A stretch of DNA of 61,201 nucleotides, from positions 1 through 61,201 of the forward strand of contig JAGYKR010000014.1 in assembly GCA_018401375.1 (NCBI GenBank). The letters run 5' to 3'. The DNA comes from Ilumatobacteraceae bacterium. Its GTDB lineage: Bacteria; Actinomycetota; Acidimicrobiia; Acidimicrobiales; Ilumatobacteraceae. The translations under genes were made by a program, and so were the position numbers. Under the pieces are notes generated by a model, which did no database searches, was not told the origin of the DNA, and saw only the letters and a list, made by a program, of their open reading frames with translations. Below, one piece after another: positions 43,888-53,509 of the stretch (the stretch's first letter is position 1; the number at the start of each line of letters is the position of its first letter).

Positions 43888-44652
43888 ATGGCATTACTTG
43901 ATGTCAAAGACATCGTTGTCCGCTTCGGCGGCGTGGTCGCGCTGGATGGCGCGTCCTTCACAATTGACGAAGGTCAGATCTGTGGTCTGATCGGTCCGAA
44001 CGGTGCCGGCAAGACCACGTTGTTTAACGTGATCAGTCGTCTGTACACGTCCAATAGCGGGTCGGTGACCTTCGGCGAGCACGACGTGTTGTCGGTCCCG
44101 CCGCACAAGATCGCTGCCATTGGTATTGCCCGGACCTTCCAAAACTTGGGACTGTTTCCGGCCAACACCGTGATTGAAAACGTGATGATCGGCGCCCACC
44201 ACCGGACCAAGACCGAGGTGTGGAACTCAATGCTGCGACTCCCTCGGGGTCGTCGCGAAGAGCGCGAAACCCGTGAGATGGCCGGACAGATCCTTTCTGA
44301 CCTGGATCTGGCCAGCGTGGCCAATCATCCCGCAGCCGGTTTGCCTTATGGCACCTTGAAGCGGATCGAGTTAGCTCGCGCCGTGGCCGCTCAGCCCAAA
44401 CTGCTGATGCTCGATGAGCCGGCTTCTGGCCTGACCCACGGTGAAGTAGATGAACTCGGTGACACGATCCGCAAGATCCGCGATAACTACGGACTTACCG
44501 TGCTGCTCGTGGAGCACCACATGGCCATCGTGATGGGAATTTCGGACAAGGTGGTGGCCCTGGACTTCGGCCGGCTCATCGCGTCGGGGACCCCAGCTGA
44601 GGTGCAGAACAATCCCGCCGTCATCGAGGCCTACCTAGGAGTGTCGTCATGA
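43888..44652 (+). CDS. livG: branched-chain amino acid-type ABC transporter ATP-binding protein LivG
   Basis: A 254-residue ATPase of the LivG type. Walker A is LIGPNGAGKTTLFNVISR, followed by the family's IGIARTFQNLGLFP Q-loop, a signature segment LPYGTLKRIELARA and Walker B LLMLDEPASGLTHGEVDEL. The C-terminal LivG-specific NNPAVIEAYLG tail is present. ATG 43888 is preceded by GAGGGGGAG. It is the first gene of livG-livF-livH-livM-binding protein, all co-directional. A promoter may be GTGACA (43827) with TATCGT (43851), 18 bases apart. The family imports branched-chain amino acids, amides, urea or aromatic compounds; the substrate here is not known. Confidence 0.92.
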   Translation: MALLDVKDIVVRFGGVVALDGASFTIDEGQICGLIGPNGAGKTTLFNVISRLYTSNSGSVTFGEHDVLSVPPHKIAAIGIARTFQNLGLFPANTVIENVMIGAHHRTKTEVWNSMLRLPRGRREERETREMAGQILSDLDLASVANHPAAGLPYGTLKRIELARAVAAQPKLLMLDEPASGLTHGEVDELGDTIRKIRDNYGLTVLLVEHHMAIVMGISDKVVALDFGRLIASGTPAEVQNNPAVIEAYLGVSS

Positions 44653-45359
44653 GTTTTCTCGAGGTAAAGAATCTCGAGGCCGGTTACGGCCCGGTACAGG
44701 TCCTTCGGGGACTTGACTTTGCTGTGGAGGAAGGCGAAGTCGCGGTCATCTTGGGCGCTAACGGCGCCGGTAAGACCACGACGCTGCGGGCCCTCACAGG
44801 CATGATCAGCACCAAGGGTTCGGTCCTGTTTGACGGAGAGGAACTCGTCGGCAAAGACACCGATGCGATCGTGCGCCGCCGCATCGCCCACGTTCCTCAG
44901 GGTCGCGGCACCGTGAGCCAGTTCTCCGTTGAGGACAACCTGCAACTCGGTGCCTATATCCGTAAGGACAAGGCAGCGATCGCCGCAGATAAAGAAAAGA
45001 TGTTTGTGATGTTCCCGAGACTTCTGGAGCGTCGTAAGCAGGCAGCGGGAAGCCTCAGCGGTGGCGAGCAGCAGATGCTGGCCATCGCCCGTGCGCTGAT
45101 GCTGTCGCCGCGGCTGTTGCTGCTCGACGAGCCATCGCTCGGACTTGCGCCGCTGATTGTGCGCGATCTTTTCAACACCCTCGGTGAGATCAACCGTGAG
45201 TTCGGCACGACGATGGTCGTGGTGGAACAAAACGCCAATCTCGCCTTCAAAATCGCCCAGAAGGCCTTCGTGCTGGAGACCGGTTCAATCGTGGCCGGTG
45301 GCGATGCCAAAACCGTGGAGTCTGATGACTCCGTCCGCAAGGCCTACCTGGGCTACTGA
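44649..45359 (+). CDS. livF: branched-chain amino acid-type ABC transporter ATP-binding protein LivF
   Basis: A 236-residue ATPase with its start overlapping livG (ATGA). Walker A ILGANGAGKTTTLRALTG, Q-loop IAHVPQGRGTVSQFSVEDNL, signature LSGGEQQMLAIARAL and Walker B LLLLDEPSLGLAPLIV are complete. LivF pairs with LivG as the heterodimeric motor of the importer. PQGRGTV corresponds to the PEGR-x-F segment of LivF proteins. Confidence 0.93.
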   Translation: MSFLEVKNLEAGYGPVQVLRGLDFAVEEGEVAVILGANGAGKTTTLRALTGMISTKGSVLFDGEELVGKDTDAIVRRRIAHVPQGRGTVSQFSVEDNLQLGAYIRKDKAAIAADKEKMFVMFPRLLERRKQAAGSLSGGEQQMLAIARALMLSPRLLLLDEPSLGLAPLIVRDLFNTLGEINREFGTTMVVVEQNANLAFKIAQKAFVLETGSIVAGGDAKTVESDDSVRKAYLGY

Positions 45360-45368
45360 GAGGACACA

Positions 45369-46253
45369 ATGGGTACTTTCTTCCAACTTCTCATCGCCGG
45401 CATTGAAACCGGCTCGTTTTATGCATTGGTGGCTCTGGCCATCGTGCTCATCTACCAGTCAACCGGCCTGAAGAACTTGGCTCAGGGCGAGATGGCAATG
45501 TTCTCTGCGTACATTGCTTGGCAGCTGTGGTCTTGGGGTCTCGGGATCTGGCTGGCAGCGATAGTGGCCATCTTCTTGTCATTCCTGATCGGCATGGGAG
45601 TTCAGCGGATCATCATCCGGCCGGTCCAAGGGGCACCGCTCCTGACCATCGTGATCGTGACCCTCGGTCTGTTCCTCGGCTTCAACTCGCTCGCCGGTTT
45701 CATCTGGGGTTATCTGGTGAAGGGCTTCCCGGGTCTGTTCCCGGGCTCCGCTTGGCAGATCACGAGTAGCGTCCGGATCTCAGCGGCCGCCGCCGGAGGC
45801 TTTGCAGTGTTGCTGGTCCTTGCAGGTCTCTTGTTTGTGATGTTCCGCCTGACCAAAATCGGTCTGGCCATGCGGGCGGTGGCCTACAACGTGGAGACTT
45901 CAAAACTGGTTGGTGTCAAGGTGAACCAGGTACTGATGCTCGGTTGGGGGCTCGCTGCCGCACTCGGAGCCGCAGGCGGCATCATCGCCGCTCCGAAACT
46001 GTTCCTCGACCCATTCATGATGTTTGGGGTTCTGATCTATGCCATTGCAGCGGCGGCCTTCGGTGGCTTCGATAGCCCGCTCGGTGCCGTGATCGCCGGG
46101 CTAACGATCGGCGTTCTGGAGAATATGGCCGGCTTCTACATCGGCTTCATCGGTACCGACCTCAAGATCATCGTGCCGCTGATTCTGATTCTCGTGACGC
46201 TGATCTTCAGGCCGCAAGGTCTGCTCGGTCACAAGATTGTGGTGAGAGTCTGA
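45369..46253 (+). CDS. livH: branched-chain amino acid-type ABC transporter permease LivH
   Basis: A 294-residue permease with about eight membrane helices, starting at ATG 45369, nine bases after livF. FFQLLIAGIETGSFYALVALAI at the N-terminus, NLAQGEMAMFSAYIAW, the coupling-loop region MRAVAYNVETSKLVGVKVNQV and the C-terminal PQGLLGHKIVVRV are characteristic of LivH. It forms the channel together with LivM. Confidence 0.93.
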   Translation: MGTFFQLLIAGIETGSFYALVALAIVLIYQSTGLKNLAQGEMAMFSAYIAWQLWSWGLGIWLAAIVAIFLSFLIGMGVQRIIIRPVQGAPLLTIVIVTLGLFLGFNSLAGFIWGYLVKGFPGLFPGSAWQITSSVRISAAAAGGFAVLLVLAGLLFVMFRLTKIGLAMRAVAYNVETSKLVGVKVNQVLMLGWGLAAALGAAGGIIAAPKLFLDPFMMFGVLIYAIAAAAFGGFDSPLGAVIAGLTIGVLENMAGFYIGFIGTDLKIIVPLILILVTLIFRPQGLLGHKIVVRV

Positions 46254-46323
46254 TGGTCCCATCCAACGTCCTTAACGATTTTCCGGCTATGGCCGGCGTC
46301 CGACTCCGAGGGGGAGCGCTCTG

Positions 46324-46887
46324 ATGGCGAAGAAAGTGATCATTAGGGGTACCGCTGAGTACCGCCGATGGATGTTTTTAGGTTTGGGTCTCGGGTTGGC
46401 TGTGCTGATTGCGCTGCCTTTCGTGGTGTCCAGTTTCCGGACCTTCCAGTTTACGATGGCGCTGATCTGGGCGGTGGCTGTACTTGGCCTTAACCTGCTC
46501 ACCGGATATTCCGGGCAGATCTCACTTGGACACAGCGCCTTTTTTGGAGTTGGGGCCTACACCACGGCGATTCTTATCTCTGACTACGGTTGGAATCACC
46601 TGCTGACCCTTCCCGTAGCGGGAGCCCTCGCCTTCATTGCGGGCTTTGCTGTGGGACTACCGGCACTACGACTAGCAGGTCTCTACCTAGCGTTGATGAC
46701 CCTTGCCTTGGCGGTGGCATTCCCTGCTTTGGCTCGGAAGTTTGAAGGGCTGACGGACGGCGTGATGGGCAAGAACGTCAGCTCCCGCGACATCGAGGTA
46801 CCGAGCTGCGCTGCCGTTCACCCGCGATGTATACCTCTACTTCGTGGTATTGATCAGGTTTTATCCTGCTGCTGGTCTGAGTTTTAA
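46324..46887 (+). CDS. livM: branched-chain amino acid-type ABC transporter permease LivM, N-terminal part
   Basis: ATG 46324 opens a frame that matches LivM for about 160 residues. FTMALIWAVAVLGLNLLTGYSGQISLGHSAFFGVGAYT is the family signature read in two pieces, followed by VGLPALRLAGLYLALMTLALAVAFPALARKFEGLTDGVMG. After NVSSRDIEVPS at about 46806 the frame is wrong, and it ends at 46887. The remaining half is found in other frames downstream. The true protein would be about 340 residues. Confidence 0.88.
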   Translation: MAKKVIIRGTAEYRRWMFLGLGLGLAVLIALPFVVSSFRTFQFTMALIWAVAVLGLNLLTGYSGQISLGHSAFFGVGAYTTAILISDYGWNHLLTLPVAGALAFIAGFAVGLPALRLAGLYLALMTLALAVAFPALARKFEGLTDGVMGKNVSSRDIEVPSCAAVHPRCIPLLRGIDQVLSCCWSEF

Positions 46888-47358
46888 TGATCAAGAGCCG
46901 CTGGGCGTGCAGCTGACCGCACTTCGCGACAACGATCCTGCCCAGACATCGCCGTACCCGGCTCGCTACAAGACGCTGGCATTTGCGATCAGTGCCTTCT
47001 TTACGCCGGTGTGGCGGGCGGCTCTGACATTGGTGATCTGGCACAGCAACTCCGCAGTCGTTCTTGGTTCACTTTGTCCATTTTGATTCTTGCTGGTGAT
47101 GGTGTGGCGGCTCCTGCCACGATCGGCGGTTGACTGGTGGCTGGTCAGTTTATCCAGTTCGTGCCGTACTACGCCGAAGAAGTGAACAAAGCCCCCGGCC
47201 CGCTGATCTTCGGTTTTCCAGATCAATGTGATAATGCTGGCGCCCTGGCGCATCGGGAGTCGTTGCGCGGGGTCGAAACCGCTTCTATGGGTGACCGACC
47301 CACCTGTACTGCGGTAACGCTGCATCGCCGCAGGAGGCGGTGTCTGGCAGCCAGCTGA
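46807..47358 (+). pseudogene. livM: LivM, C-terminal part in shifted frames
   Basis: This is the continuation of livM. YPARYKTLAFAISAFFT is the coupling loop and the helix after it, followed by TLVIGT-like text, LAGMV/ATIGG-like text, GQFIQFVPYYAEEVNKAPG and LIFG, then a stop near 47356. Single-base gains and losses break the frame at least six times. The order and spacing are those of an intact LivM, so the gene is probably whole in the organism. Confidence 0.6.
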
Positions 47359-47501
47359 TCATATCGCAACCAGCTGGCGCAGTTCGCACATTTCCGACGC
47401 ACGCATCCTGTGCCGGCGGACACAATAGGGCTCTGATCCATCTGTTCACCAGGATTCATCCTCGTCGAGGGACACCAACAATCCACTTAGGGGGAGAACC
47501 A

Positions 47502-48133
47502 ATGACGTTCCAAGATCAGGCGACTTGCGCCGGTCGCCGCATCGCTGCGCCGTGATCGCGGTGGCGATGATGACACCAGTGCACCCACCACCACGCTGCC
47601 GCTGCGGCGCGCTGACACAACTGCCGCACCGGCCGAAGAAGAGTGGGATGGCGAGTATTCCACCGGTATCAATGACACCGACATTTTTCCTCGCTGCAAA
47701 CGGCCCGGCTGTCTGGTCCGCTTCGCTTATGGGGCCATCACTCAACACCTACCCGGTCTGCGCCGATTACGTTTAAACGACACCTTCGGTGGCGTGACGA
47801 TGAAAGACGGCAAGACCCGTACCCTTCGACTGAAATCTCGACGATGGGTACCGCAGAGCGCACCGTCCAGAACCGCCGTATGAACGAAGAGCCTGAGATC
47901 TTCAGCGAGTCGGTACTCGGCACCCTGCCGAACACCGCCATCATCGACTACCTGATGAAGAGCAGTTCCCGAACATCTTCGTCGCAACTGGCGCAACCCG
48001 TTGGGGCCAGTGACTTCGGCTCTGGCGACTACCTGTGGACCATCGGCTGGCAGCCGACCTACTCCTTTCTTTTGGAGTCGTTACCGGGTACGCGCAGTAA
48101 ATTCGAGGAGAACTTCCCGGATCCACGGTTGCT
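47502..48133 (+). pseudogene. ABC transporter substrate-binding protein, N-terminal part in shifted frames
   Basis: ATG 47502 follows a GGGGGAGA site, then the frame is lost within 17 codons. Other frames show the expected lipoprotein start (VIAVA followed by a DDDTSAPTTT-like linker) and a YSTGINDTDIF strand. Further on, MGTAERTVQNRRMNEEPEIFSESVLGTLPNTAIIDYL and SGDYLWTIGWQPTYS, read in parts, resemble the first lobe of a Leu/Ile/Val-binding-type protein. The clean frame resumes at 48134. Confidence 0.5.
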
Positions 48134-48823
48134 GTGCTCCAGCCAACGATCATCACAAAGGACTACTTTGAGTCCTTTTTCGAGAAGGCGATTGAGGGAA
48201 CCTCAATCACCGTCGCTCGGGTGGAGACCTACACCAACCAGGATCCTGATGTGACCCCGCAGATGATCGCTCTCGCAGCGACCAACGCTGACGTGTTCTA
48301 TAACATCACAACTCCTCGGTTTGCTGTTCAGGCCATCGTGGCCATGGGCACCGCCGTTGGTGACTGGAGCCCGATCCACCTGTTGAACAACGTTTCGGCG
48401 TCAACTGCGATCGTGCTCACCCCGGCTGCTGCTGCTGGCGGTCGCGTCAATGACATCATCTCCACCGTGTGGTTCAAGGATCCGACCGATCCGGCATGGG
48501 AAGATGACCCAGGCATGATCCGTTACCGTGAAATCTTCGGTAAGTACGGCCCGGCCCTGAACCTCGATGACTCCTTCACCACCTTCGGTTGGAGCCAGTG
48601 CGAACTCATTCGCCAAGTCCTCGAGAACAGCTACCCGAACCGTGAGAGCTTGATGGACGTCGTGGGTAACCTCCAGGACTATGACATCGAGATCGACATC
48701 CTGCCTGATGGTGTGAAGCCGTCTACTGGCCCCGGCCAGGGCTTCCCACTGCGCGCCATGCAGGTTGTGAAGTTCAACGGCACCTACTTCGAGCGTCAAG
48801 GCGAGCCGATCATCTCAGAGTGA
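48134..48823 (+). CDS. ABC transporter substrate-binding protein (LivJ-like), C-terminal part
   Basis: A clean 229-codon frame covering the last two thirds of a type 1 periplasmic-binding protein of the amino acid/amide family. ITKDYFESFFEKAIEGTSITVARVETY, MIALAATNADVFYNITTPRFAVQAIVAMG and the C-terminal GQGFPLRAMQVVKFNGTYF match this fold. The ATG at 48134 is only where the frame reopens, not the start of translation. As the last gene of the liv operon it gives the importer its specificity; a perfect 13-bp hairpin follows the stop. Confidence 0.82.
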   Translation: MLQPTIITKDYFESFFEKAIEGTSITVARVETYTNQDPDVTPQMIALAATNADVFYNITTPRFAVQAIVAMGTAVGDWSPIHLLNNVSASTAIVLTPAAAAGGRVNDIISTVWFKDPTDPAWEDDPGMIRYREIFGKYGPALNLDDSFTTFGWSQCELIRQVLENSYPNRESLMDVVGNLQDYDIEIDILPDGVKPSTGPGQGFPLRAMQVVKFNGTYFERQGEPIISE

Positions 48824-48853
48824 TCATCGCTTCAGACACTTGATGTTCTGAAT

Positions 48854-48887
48854 GAAGGCCCGGGGTGCTCAGGTACCCCGGGCCTTC
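48854..48887 (+). terminator. terminator-like hairpin after the liv operon
   Basis: GAAGGCCCGGGGT (48854-48866) pairs perfectly with ACCCCGGGCCTTC (48875-48887) around an eight-base loop, 30 bases after the binding-protein stop. There is no clear U run. It separates the liv operon from the dehydrogenase gene. Confidence 0.75.
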
Positions 48888-48950
48888 GTCGTTCCCGCAC
48901 CATTCCCTTCTCTTACCGCCCCATCCCCGAGCCGCACTAAAGGACACCCG

Positions 48951-50174
48951 ATGACCCCCGACACAGCGCAGATGTACGCCCGGATCTATGCCCAATCGCT
49001 GGAGATCCGCATAGTGGAAGAACGTGTCCTTGAGCTGCGGCGCCTTGATCAGATCGCCGGTTCCGTGCACACCTGCGTGGGCCAAGAAGTGGTGCCGGCT
49101 GCGGTGGCCAGTTTGCTCGATGATCGGGACCGGATCAGTTCCACCTATCGCGGTCACGGGTGGGCGATCGCAAGTGGGATCCCAACCGAAGCGGTGGTCG
49201 CCGAGATTATGGGTAAGGCCACGGGCATCAACGGTGGTCGGGCCGGCTCGGCGTACATGAACTCTTATGCGCATGGCTTCATCGGGGAGAACTCGATCGT
49301 GGGAGCGGGTACTCCGATCGCCGTTGGAGTGGCGATGGGGCTCGTCGCTGCGGGTACGGGTGGCGTCTCCGTGGTATCGATCGGCGATGGAGCCACTAAC
49401 CAAGGTGCGGTGCATGAAGCGATCGTGTTTGCGATCGCCCGTCGTCTTCCAGTGATTTTCGTCTGTGAGAACAACACCTGGTCAGAGATGACCCCGATCA
49501 CCGAGACTGTCCCCCACACCTCTTTGGCTGAGCGTGCCCAGGGATATGGGATGGCGGCGGATTCGGTGCAGGGCACCGATATCGATGCGGTACTCGCTGC
49601 GACATCAGTAGCGATCGCCCGCGCTCGGGCCGGGGAGGGACCGACATTCCTTGAAATCCATGTGCCGCGTCTACTCGGTCACTACAACGCGGACATTGAG
49701 CACTACCGCTCCGATGAGGATCGCGCCGCCCACCGGGCCCGTGACCCGTTGGCCGCCTTGGCTTCGCTCATGCGTAGCCGCGATCTGATCAGCGCAGAGG
49801 GTCTCGCAGAGATCCATCGTCAGGTGGAATCTAAGGTGGAGGCCGCTGAAGCCGCTGCGGTAGCCGCACCGACACCAAATCCGGCCACCGCGGCGGACCA
49901 CGTGATCTCACTTTCCGCCGGCACCACCCAAGGTGCGTTGCCATTGACTGGCACCGAAATGGCCTACGGCCTGGCAGTGAATAAGGCCCTGATCGAGGAG
50001 ATGGCGGCGCGACCCAACCTGATCTCATTTGGCGAGGACATCGGCGTTGCCGGTGGCACCTTTGGTGTGACCCGCAACATCCCCAGGAAACACTTCATGC
50101 TGACCAGATCTTTATTCGTCAGTCAGCATGACCTGAGAGCCGGCGCCTGGCCGTCTCAATATTTATCCCAGTGA
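48951..50174 (+). CDS. 2-oxoacid dehydrogenase E1, fused alpha-beta, N-terminal part
   Basis: From ATG 48951 (MTPDTAQMYARIYAQSLEIR) the first 310 residues are a complete E1 alpha domain. HTCVGQEVVPAAV, STYRGHGWAIASG and the thiamine-diphosphate motif SIGDGATNQGAVHEA...FVCENNTWSEMT are all present. After an alanine-rich linker comes the start of an E1 beta domain (TGTEMAYGLAVNKALIEEMAARPNLISFGEDIGVAGGTFGVTR). Such alpha-beta fusions occur among 2-oxoisovalerate/acetoin/pyruvate dehydrogenases. The frame breaks at about 50085 and stops at 50174. Location after a branched-chain-type importer would suit branched-chain 2-oxoacid oxidation, but no E2 or E3 gene is nearby. Confidence 0.85.
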   Translation: MTPDTAQMYARIYAQSLEIRIVEERVLELRRLDQIAGSVHTCVGQEVVPAAVASLLDDRDRISSTYRGHGWAIASGIPTEAVVAEIMGKATGINGGRAGSAYMNSYAHGFIGENSIVGAGTPIAVGVAMGLVAAGTGGVSVVSIGDGATNQGAVHEAIVFAIARRLPVIFVCENNTWSEMTPITETVPHTSLAERAQGYGMAADSVQGTDIDAVLAATSVAIARARAGEGPTFLEIHVPRLLGHYNADIEHYRSDEDRAAHRARDPLAALASLMRSRDLISAEGLAEIHRQVESKVEAAEAAAVAAPTPNPATAADHVISLSAGTTQGALPLTGTEMAYGLAVNKALIEEMAARPNLISFGEDIGVAGGTFGVTRNIPRKHFMLTRSLFVSQHDLRAGAWPSQYLSQ

Positions 50175-50289
50175 GACTTTCAGAGTTAATTTCAGCGCTA
50201 ACGATCGAAGATATTATGAACGTGGCATACTGATGGTAGCACTGGTCCCATGGATTTACTTGTGTGCAACAAGTGCAACACAGCCTCCG

Positions 50290-50912
50290 CAATATAAGGC
50301 GCCAACAATTTCCAGCACTCCCAAAGCCTGGAAGCGCTGATTGCTCATATCCCAGGTATCAAAGTAGGCCTTGCCTCCAATGCCCATGACGCCTACATGA
50401 TGACCCGTGCGGCCATCGCCGATCCTGACCCGGTAGTGGTGATCGAATCCCGGGCCCTGTATCTCGGGACTGCAATGGTGGACACATCCCTGCCCGTGGA
50501 GTCAGTGGGTGGCGCACGCGTACACCGCGAGGGATCTGATATCGCGATCATCTCTTGGGGTCGGATGGTGAATTTGGTTCGGGAGGCGGCCGAGCGCCTC
50601 GCGGGTGAAGGGATTGAGGCCACTGTTGTGGATCTGCGCTGGTTGAACCCCCTCGATGAAGATGCAATCGTGCGGGCCGTGGAGGCCACCGGCGGCAAGG
50701 TGATGGTGGTCCACGAGGCCAACTTGACCGGCGGCTTTGGAGCCGAAATCGCAGCCCGACTGGCCGATAGCCACTTCCATCTGCTCGATGGCCCGGTGCG
50801 CCGGGTGGCACTGCCCGATGTTCGGGTGCCCTCATCCCCGGTGCTCTCGGGGGCCCTCATGCCAGATGTGGATCAGATTTGTACCGTGGCCCGTGAGGTG
50901 CGGGCCTTCTAA
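50290..50912 (+). pseudogene. 2-oxoacid dehydrogenase E1, C-terminal beta part in a resumed frame
   Basis: HSQSLEALIAHIPGIKVGLASNAHDAY (50310-50395, read in pieces) followed by MMTRAAIADPDPVVVIES is the middle of the E1 beta domain. The clean frame then runs to 50912 with GSDIAIISWGRMVNLVREA, VVDLRWLNPLDEDAI and VVHEANLTGGFGAEIAA, the transketolase C-terminal domain. About 50 residues (the ESAI/EIMW/Q-region of E1 beta) that should lie at 50090-50290 are unreadable and AT-rich. The gene is presumably one ORF of about 650-700 codons. Confidence 0.75.
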
Positions 50913-50953
50913 AACCGGTTGTGGGGGGCATCTGAGCGCCCAAATTCATAAAA

Positions 50954-50974
50954 GTTGATATGTCTCATATCAAC
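50954..50974. promoter_or_regulatory. inverted repeat upstream of clpB, probable HspR-type operator
   Basis: GTTGATATG-TCT-CATATCAAC is a perfect 9-bp inverted repeat. Viewed as GTTGATA-N7-TATCAAC it has the same 7-7-7 geometry and the same TTGA...TCAA core as the HAIR site before dnaK. ClpB is an HspR target in several actinobacteria. The outer bases diverge from the consensus. Confidence 0.6.
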
Positions 50975-51001
50975 CTCGGATTGAGGGCAGAAATCCTCCG
51001 C

Positions 51002-51007
51002 TAAGAT
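51002..51007 (+). promoter_or_regulatory. possible -10 element of a leaderless clpB transcript
   Basis: TAAGAT lies seven bases before the clpB ATG (51015), and no ribosome-binding site is present. TTGAGG at 50981 could be a -35 box, with a short 15-base spacer. This arrangement is typical of leaderless actinobacterial mRNAs. Confidence 0.4.
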
Positions 51008-51014
51008 TTTGGGC

Positions 51015-52571
51015 ATGTCCCTAGATCCGAAGACCTGGACCGTCAAAACCCAAGAGGCGATCGCCGCCGCGATCGCCTCCGCCAAGTCAAAATCCAATCC
51101 CGAACTCACCGTCGACCACCTCCTGATGGCGGTAGTGGACACCGAGGGGACCGTGGTCACCCCGGTGCTTGCCAAACTCGGCCAATCCCCAGGCATGGTC
51201 CGAGATCGAGCCCAAGAGGCTGTGGACCGTCTACCCCGTGCCCAAGGCGGCGACGAGCCACGCATGAACCGTGAACTGTCCACAGTCATGGAATCAGCGG
51301 AAAAATACCGCAAGGATCTGCGCGATGACTACCTCTCCGTAGAGCACCTCTTGCTTGCCATGCACTCCAGGCTTGGAGTGGGTAGTGAGGAGATGTTGGC
51401 CGCACTCCGCGAGGTGCGTGGCAGTCATCGCGTCACCGACCAAAACCCAGAGGACAAGTTCGCTGCCTTAGATAAGTACGGCCAAGACCTGACGGCACGG
51501 GCCACCGAAGGCAAGATCGATCCGGTCATCGGACGTGATGATGAGATCCGTCGAGTGATCCAAGTGCTCAGCCGCCGCACCAAAAATAACCCGGTGTTGA
51601 TCGGCGAACCAGGCGTGGGTAAAACGGCGATCGTTGAAGGCCTTGCGCGTCGGATCGCCGATGGTGACGTACCTGAGGGTCTCAAAGGCAAGCGTCTCGT
51701 GTCCATCGACATGGCATCGATGGTCGCGGGTGCGAAGTACCGCGGCGAGTTTGAGGAACGGCTCAAAGCGGTACTCAAAGAGATCACCGATGCCGCCGGT
51801 GAAGTGATCACCTTTGTGGACGAACTGCACACCATCGTGGGTGCCGGGGCCGCCGAAGGGGCGATGGATGCCGGCAACATGATCAAGCCGATGCTGGCCC
51901 GCGGCGAGTTACGGATGATCGGTGCGACCACTCTTGATGAGTACCGCAAGCACATCGAAAAGGATCCGGCCCTTGAGCGGCGCTTCCAGCAGGTGTATGT
52001 GGGCGAACCATCAGTGGAGGACACCGTTGGCATTTTGCGTGGCCTGAAAGAGCGCTATGAGGTTCACCACGGTGTGCGGATCCAAGATTCAGCTCTGGTC
52101 TCGGCGGCCGTGCTCTCCAACCGCTATCTGACGAACCGCTTCTTACCGGATAAGGCCATTGACCTGATGGACGAGGCCGCTTCCAAACTGCGCATCGAGA
52201 TTGATTCGCTTCCCACTGAGATCGATGTGGTGCAGCGCCGCATCCTGCAGCTCGAGATCGAACAAGTGGCGCTTGAGAAGGAATCCGATTCGGCATCGCA
52301 GGAACGCCTTGCAGTGTTGATCGAGGAACTCGCAACTCTCAACGCCTCTTCGGCGGAAATGCGCCAGCATTGGGAGGCCGAGAAGCAGGCCATTGATGCC
52401 ATTCGTAATCTCAAAGAGGAACTCGAGCAACTTCGCATCCAAGTGGAGCGCGAAACCGATCTGAACATTGCCGCAGAGATGCGGTACGGCCGGATCCCCG
52501 AGGTGGAGCGGCGCATCACCGAAGCCACCGACCACCTCAACTCGCTACCCAGTCCACCCAGCGCATGCTGA
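51015..52571 (+). CDS. clpB: disaggregase ClpB (Hsp100), N-terminal part and first ATPase domain
   Basis: ATG 51015 opens [20 protein letters not shown], the Clp N-domain. The first AAA domain has Walker [16 protein letters not shown] (about 205), the pore segment [17 protein letters not shown], Walker [15 protein letters not shown] and the [15 protein letters not shown] sensor. The coiled-coil M domain begins near 400 ([20 protein letters not shown]) and runs to about 515, where the frame breaks near 52550. ClpB extracts proteins from aggregates with DnaK-DnaJ-GrpE. Control by HspR is suggested by the upstream inverted repeat. Confidence 0.93.
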   Translation: MSLDPKTWTVKTQEAIAAAIASAKSKSNPELTVDHLLMAVVDTEGTVVTPVLAKLGQSPGMVRDRAQEAVDRLPRAQGGDEPRMNRELSTVMESAEKYRKDLRDDYLSVEHLLLAMHSRLGVGSEEMLAALREVRGSHRVTDQNPEDKFAALDKYGQDLTARATEGKIDPVIGRDDEIRRVIQVLSRRTKNNPVLIGEPGVGKTAIVEGLARRIADGDVPEGLKGKRLVSIDMASMVAGAKYRGEFEERLKAVLKEITDAAGEVITFVDELHTIVGAGAAEGAMDAGNMIKPMLARGELRMIGATTLDEYRKHIEKDPALERRFQQVYVGEPSVEDTVGILRGLKERYEVHHGVRIQDSALVSAAVLSNRYLTNRFLPDKAIDLMDEAASKLRIEIDSLPTEIDVVQRRILQLEIEQVALEKESDSASQERLAVLIEELATLNASSAEMRQHWEAEKQAIDAIRNLKEELEQLRIQVERETDLNIAAEMRYGRIPEVERRITEATDHLNSLPSPPSAC

Positions 52572-53509
52572 AAGAGGAGGTGGACGCCGAAGGCATATCG
52601 CTGAGGTGGTGTGTCCAAGTGGACCGGTGTGCCGGTCACCCGCCCTCATGGAATCAGAGATGGCCAAACTGATTCATCTCGAAGACAAACTCGCGAAGCG
52701 TCATAGGCCAGGCCGATGCAGTCACGCGGTAGCGAACGCCATTCGCCGCAGCCGAGCTGGCCTGTGGATCGGAAAACCGTCCGATCGGGTCATTTATGTT
52801 CCTCGGACCCACCGGTGTCGGCAAGACCGAACTGGCTCGTGCGCTCACCGAATTACTCTTTGATGATGAGCGGGCCATGGTGCGCTCAGCATGACGATAC
52901 ATGGAAGCATTCGGTCAGCAGACTGATCGGCGCGCCTCCGGGTACGTGGGCTATGACGAGGTGGCCAACTCACGAGGCAGTGCGCCGTCGGCCCTATGCG
53001 GCAGTGCTGCTCGATGAGATCGAAAGAAGCTCACGTGCTTCAACGTGCTGTTGCAGGTGCTTGATGACGGCCGACTGACCGATGGCCAAGGCCGCACAGT
53101 GGACTTCACGAACACGGTGCTGATCATGACCTCCAACCTGCCAGGTGACCCGGGACAGTTCTTTAAACCGGAGTTCATTAACCGGGTGGACGACATCATC
53201 CGTTTCCGACACCTCACCGAAGAGGATCTGCGTCCGATCGTGGCCATCCAACTGGATCGTTTGCGGACGAGACTTGCGGATCGAAGGGTGTCGCTCACCG
53301 TCACCGATCAGGCGATGTCAGCACTGGCGCGTGAGGGATATGACCCGGCCTTTGGCGCCCGTCCACTCAAGCGCGTCATCCAACGCGAACTTGGCGATCG
53401 GGCTGCGATGCTGCTGCTTGAGGGCCGCCTCACCGAGGGTGGGGAACTGATCGTTGACACTGACGATGAGGGCCAGATCACGATCGGAGCCGGCGCGCCT
53501 GCGGGCTGA
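52560..53509 (+). pseudogene. clpB: ClpB, second ATPase domain in shifted and resumed frames
   Basis: After the break the expected text continues in other frames: [33 protein letters not shown], Walker [22 protein letters not shown] (near 52800), RLIGAPPG, and [14 protein letters not shown] (near 53010). From 53045 the frame is clean: [46 protein letters not shown], then the C-terminal GYDPAFGARPLKRVIQREL. Everything needed for a whole ClpB of about 840-860 residues is present once indels are ignored. Confidence 0.8.
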
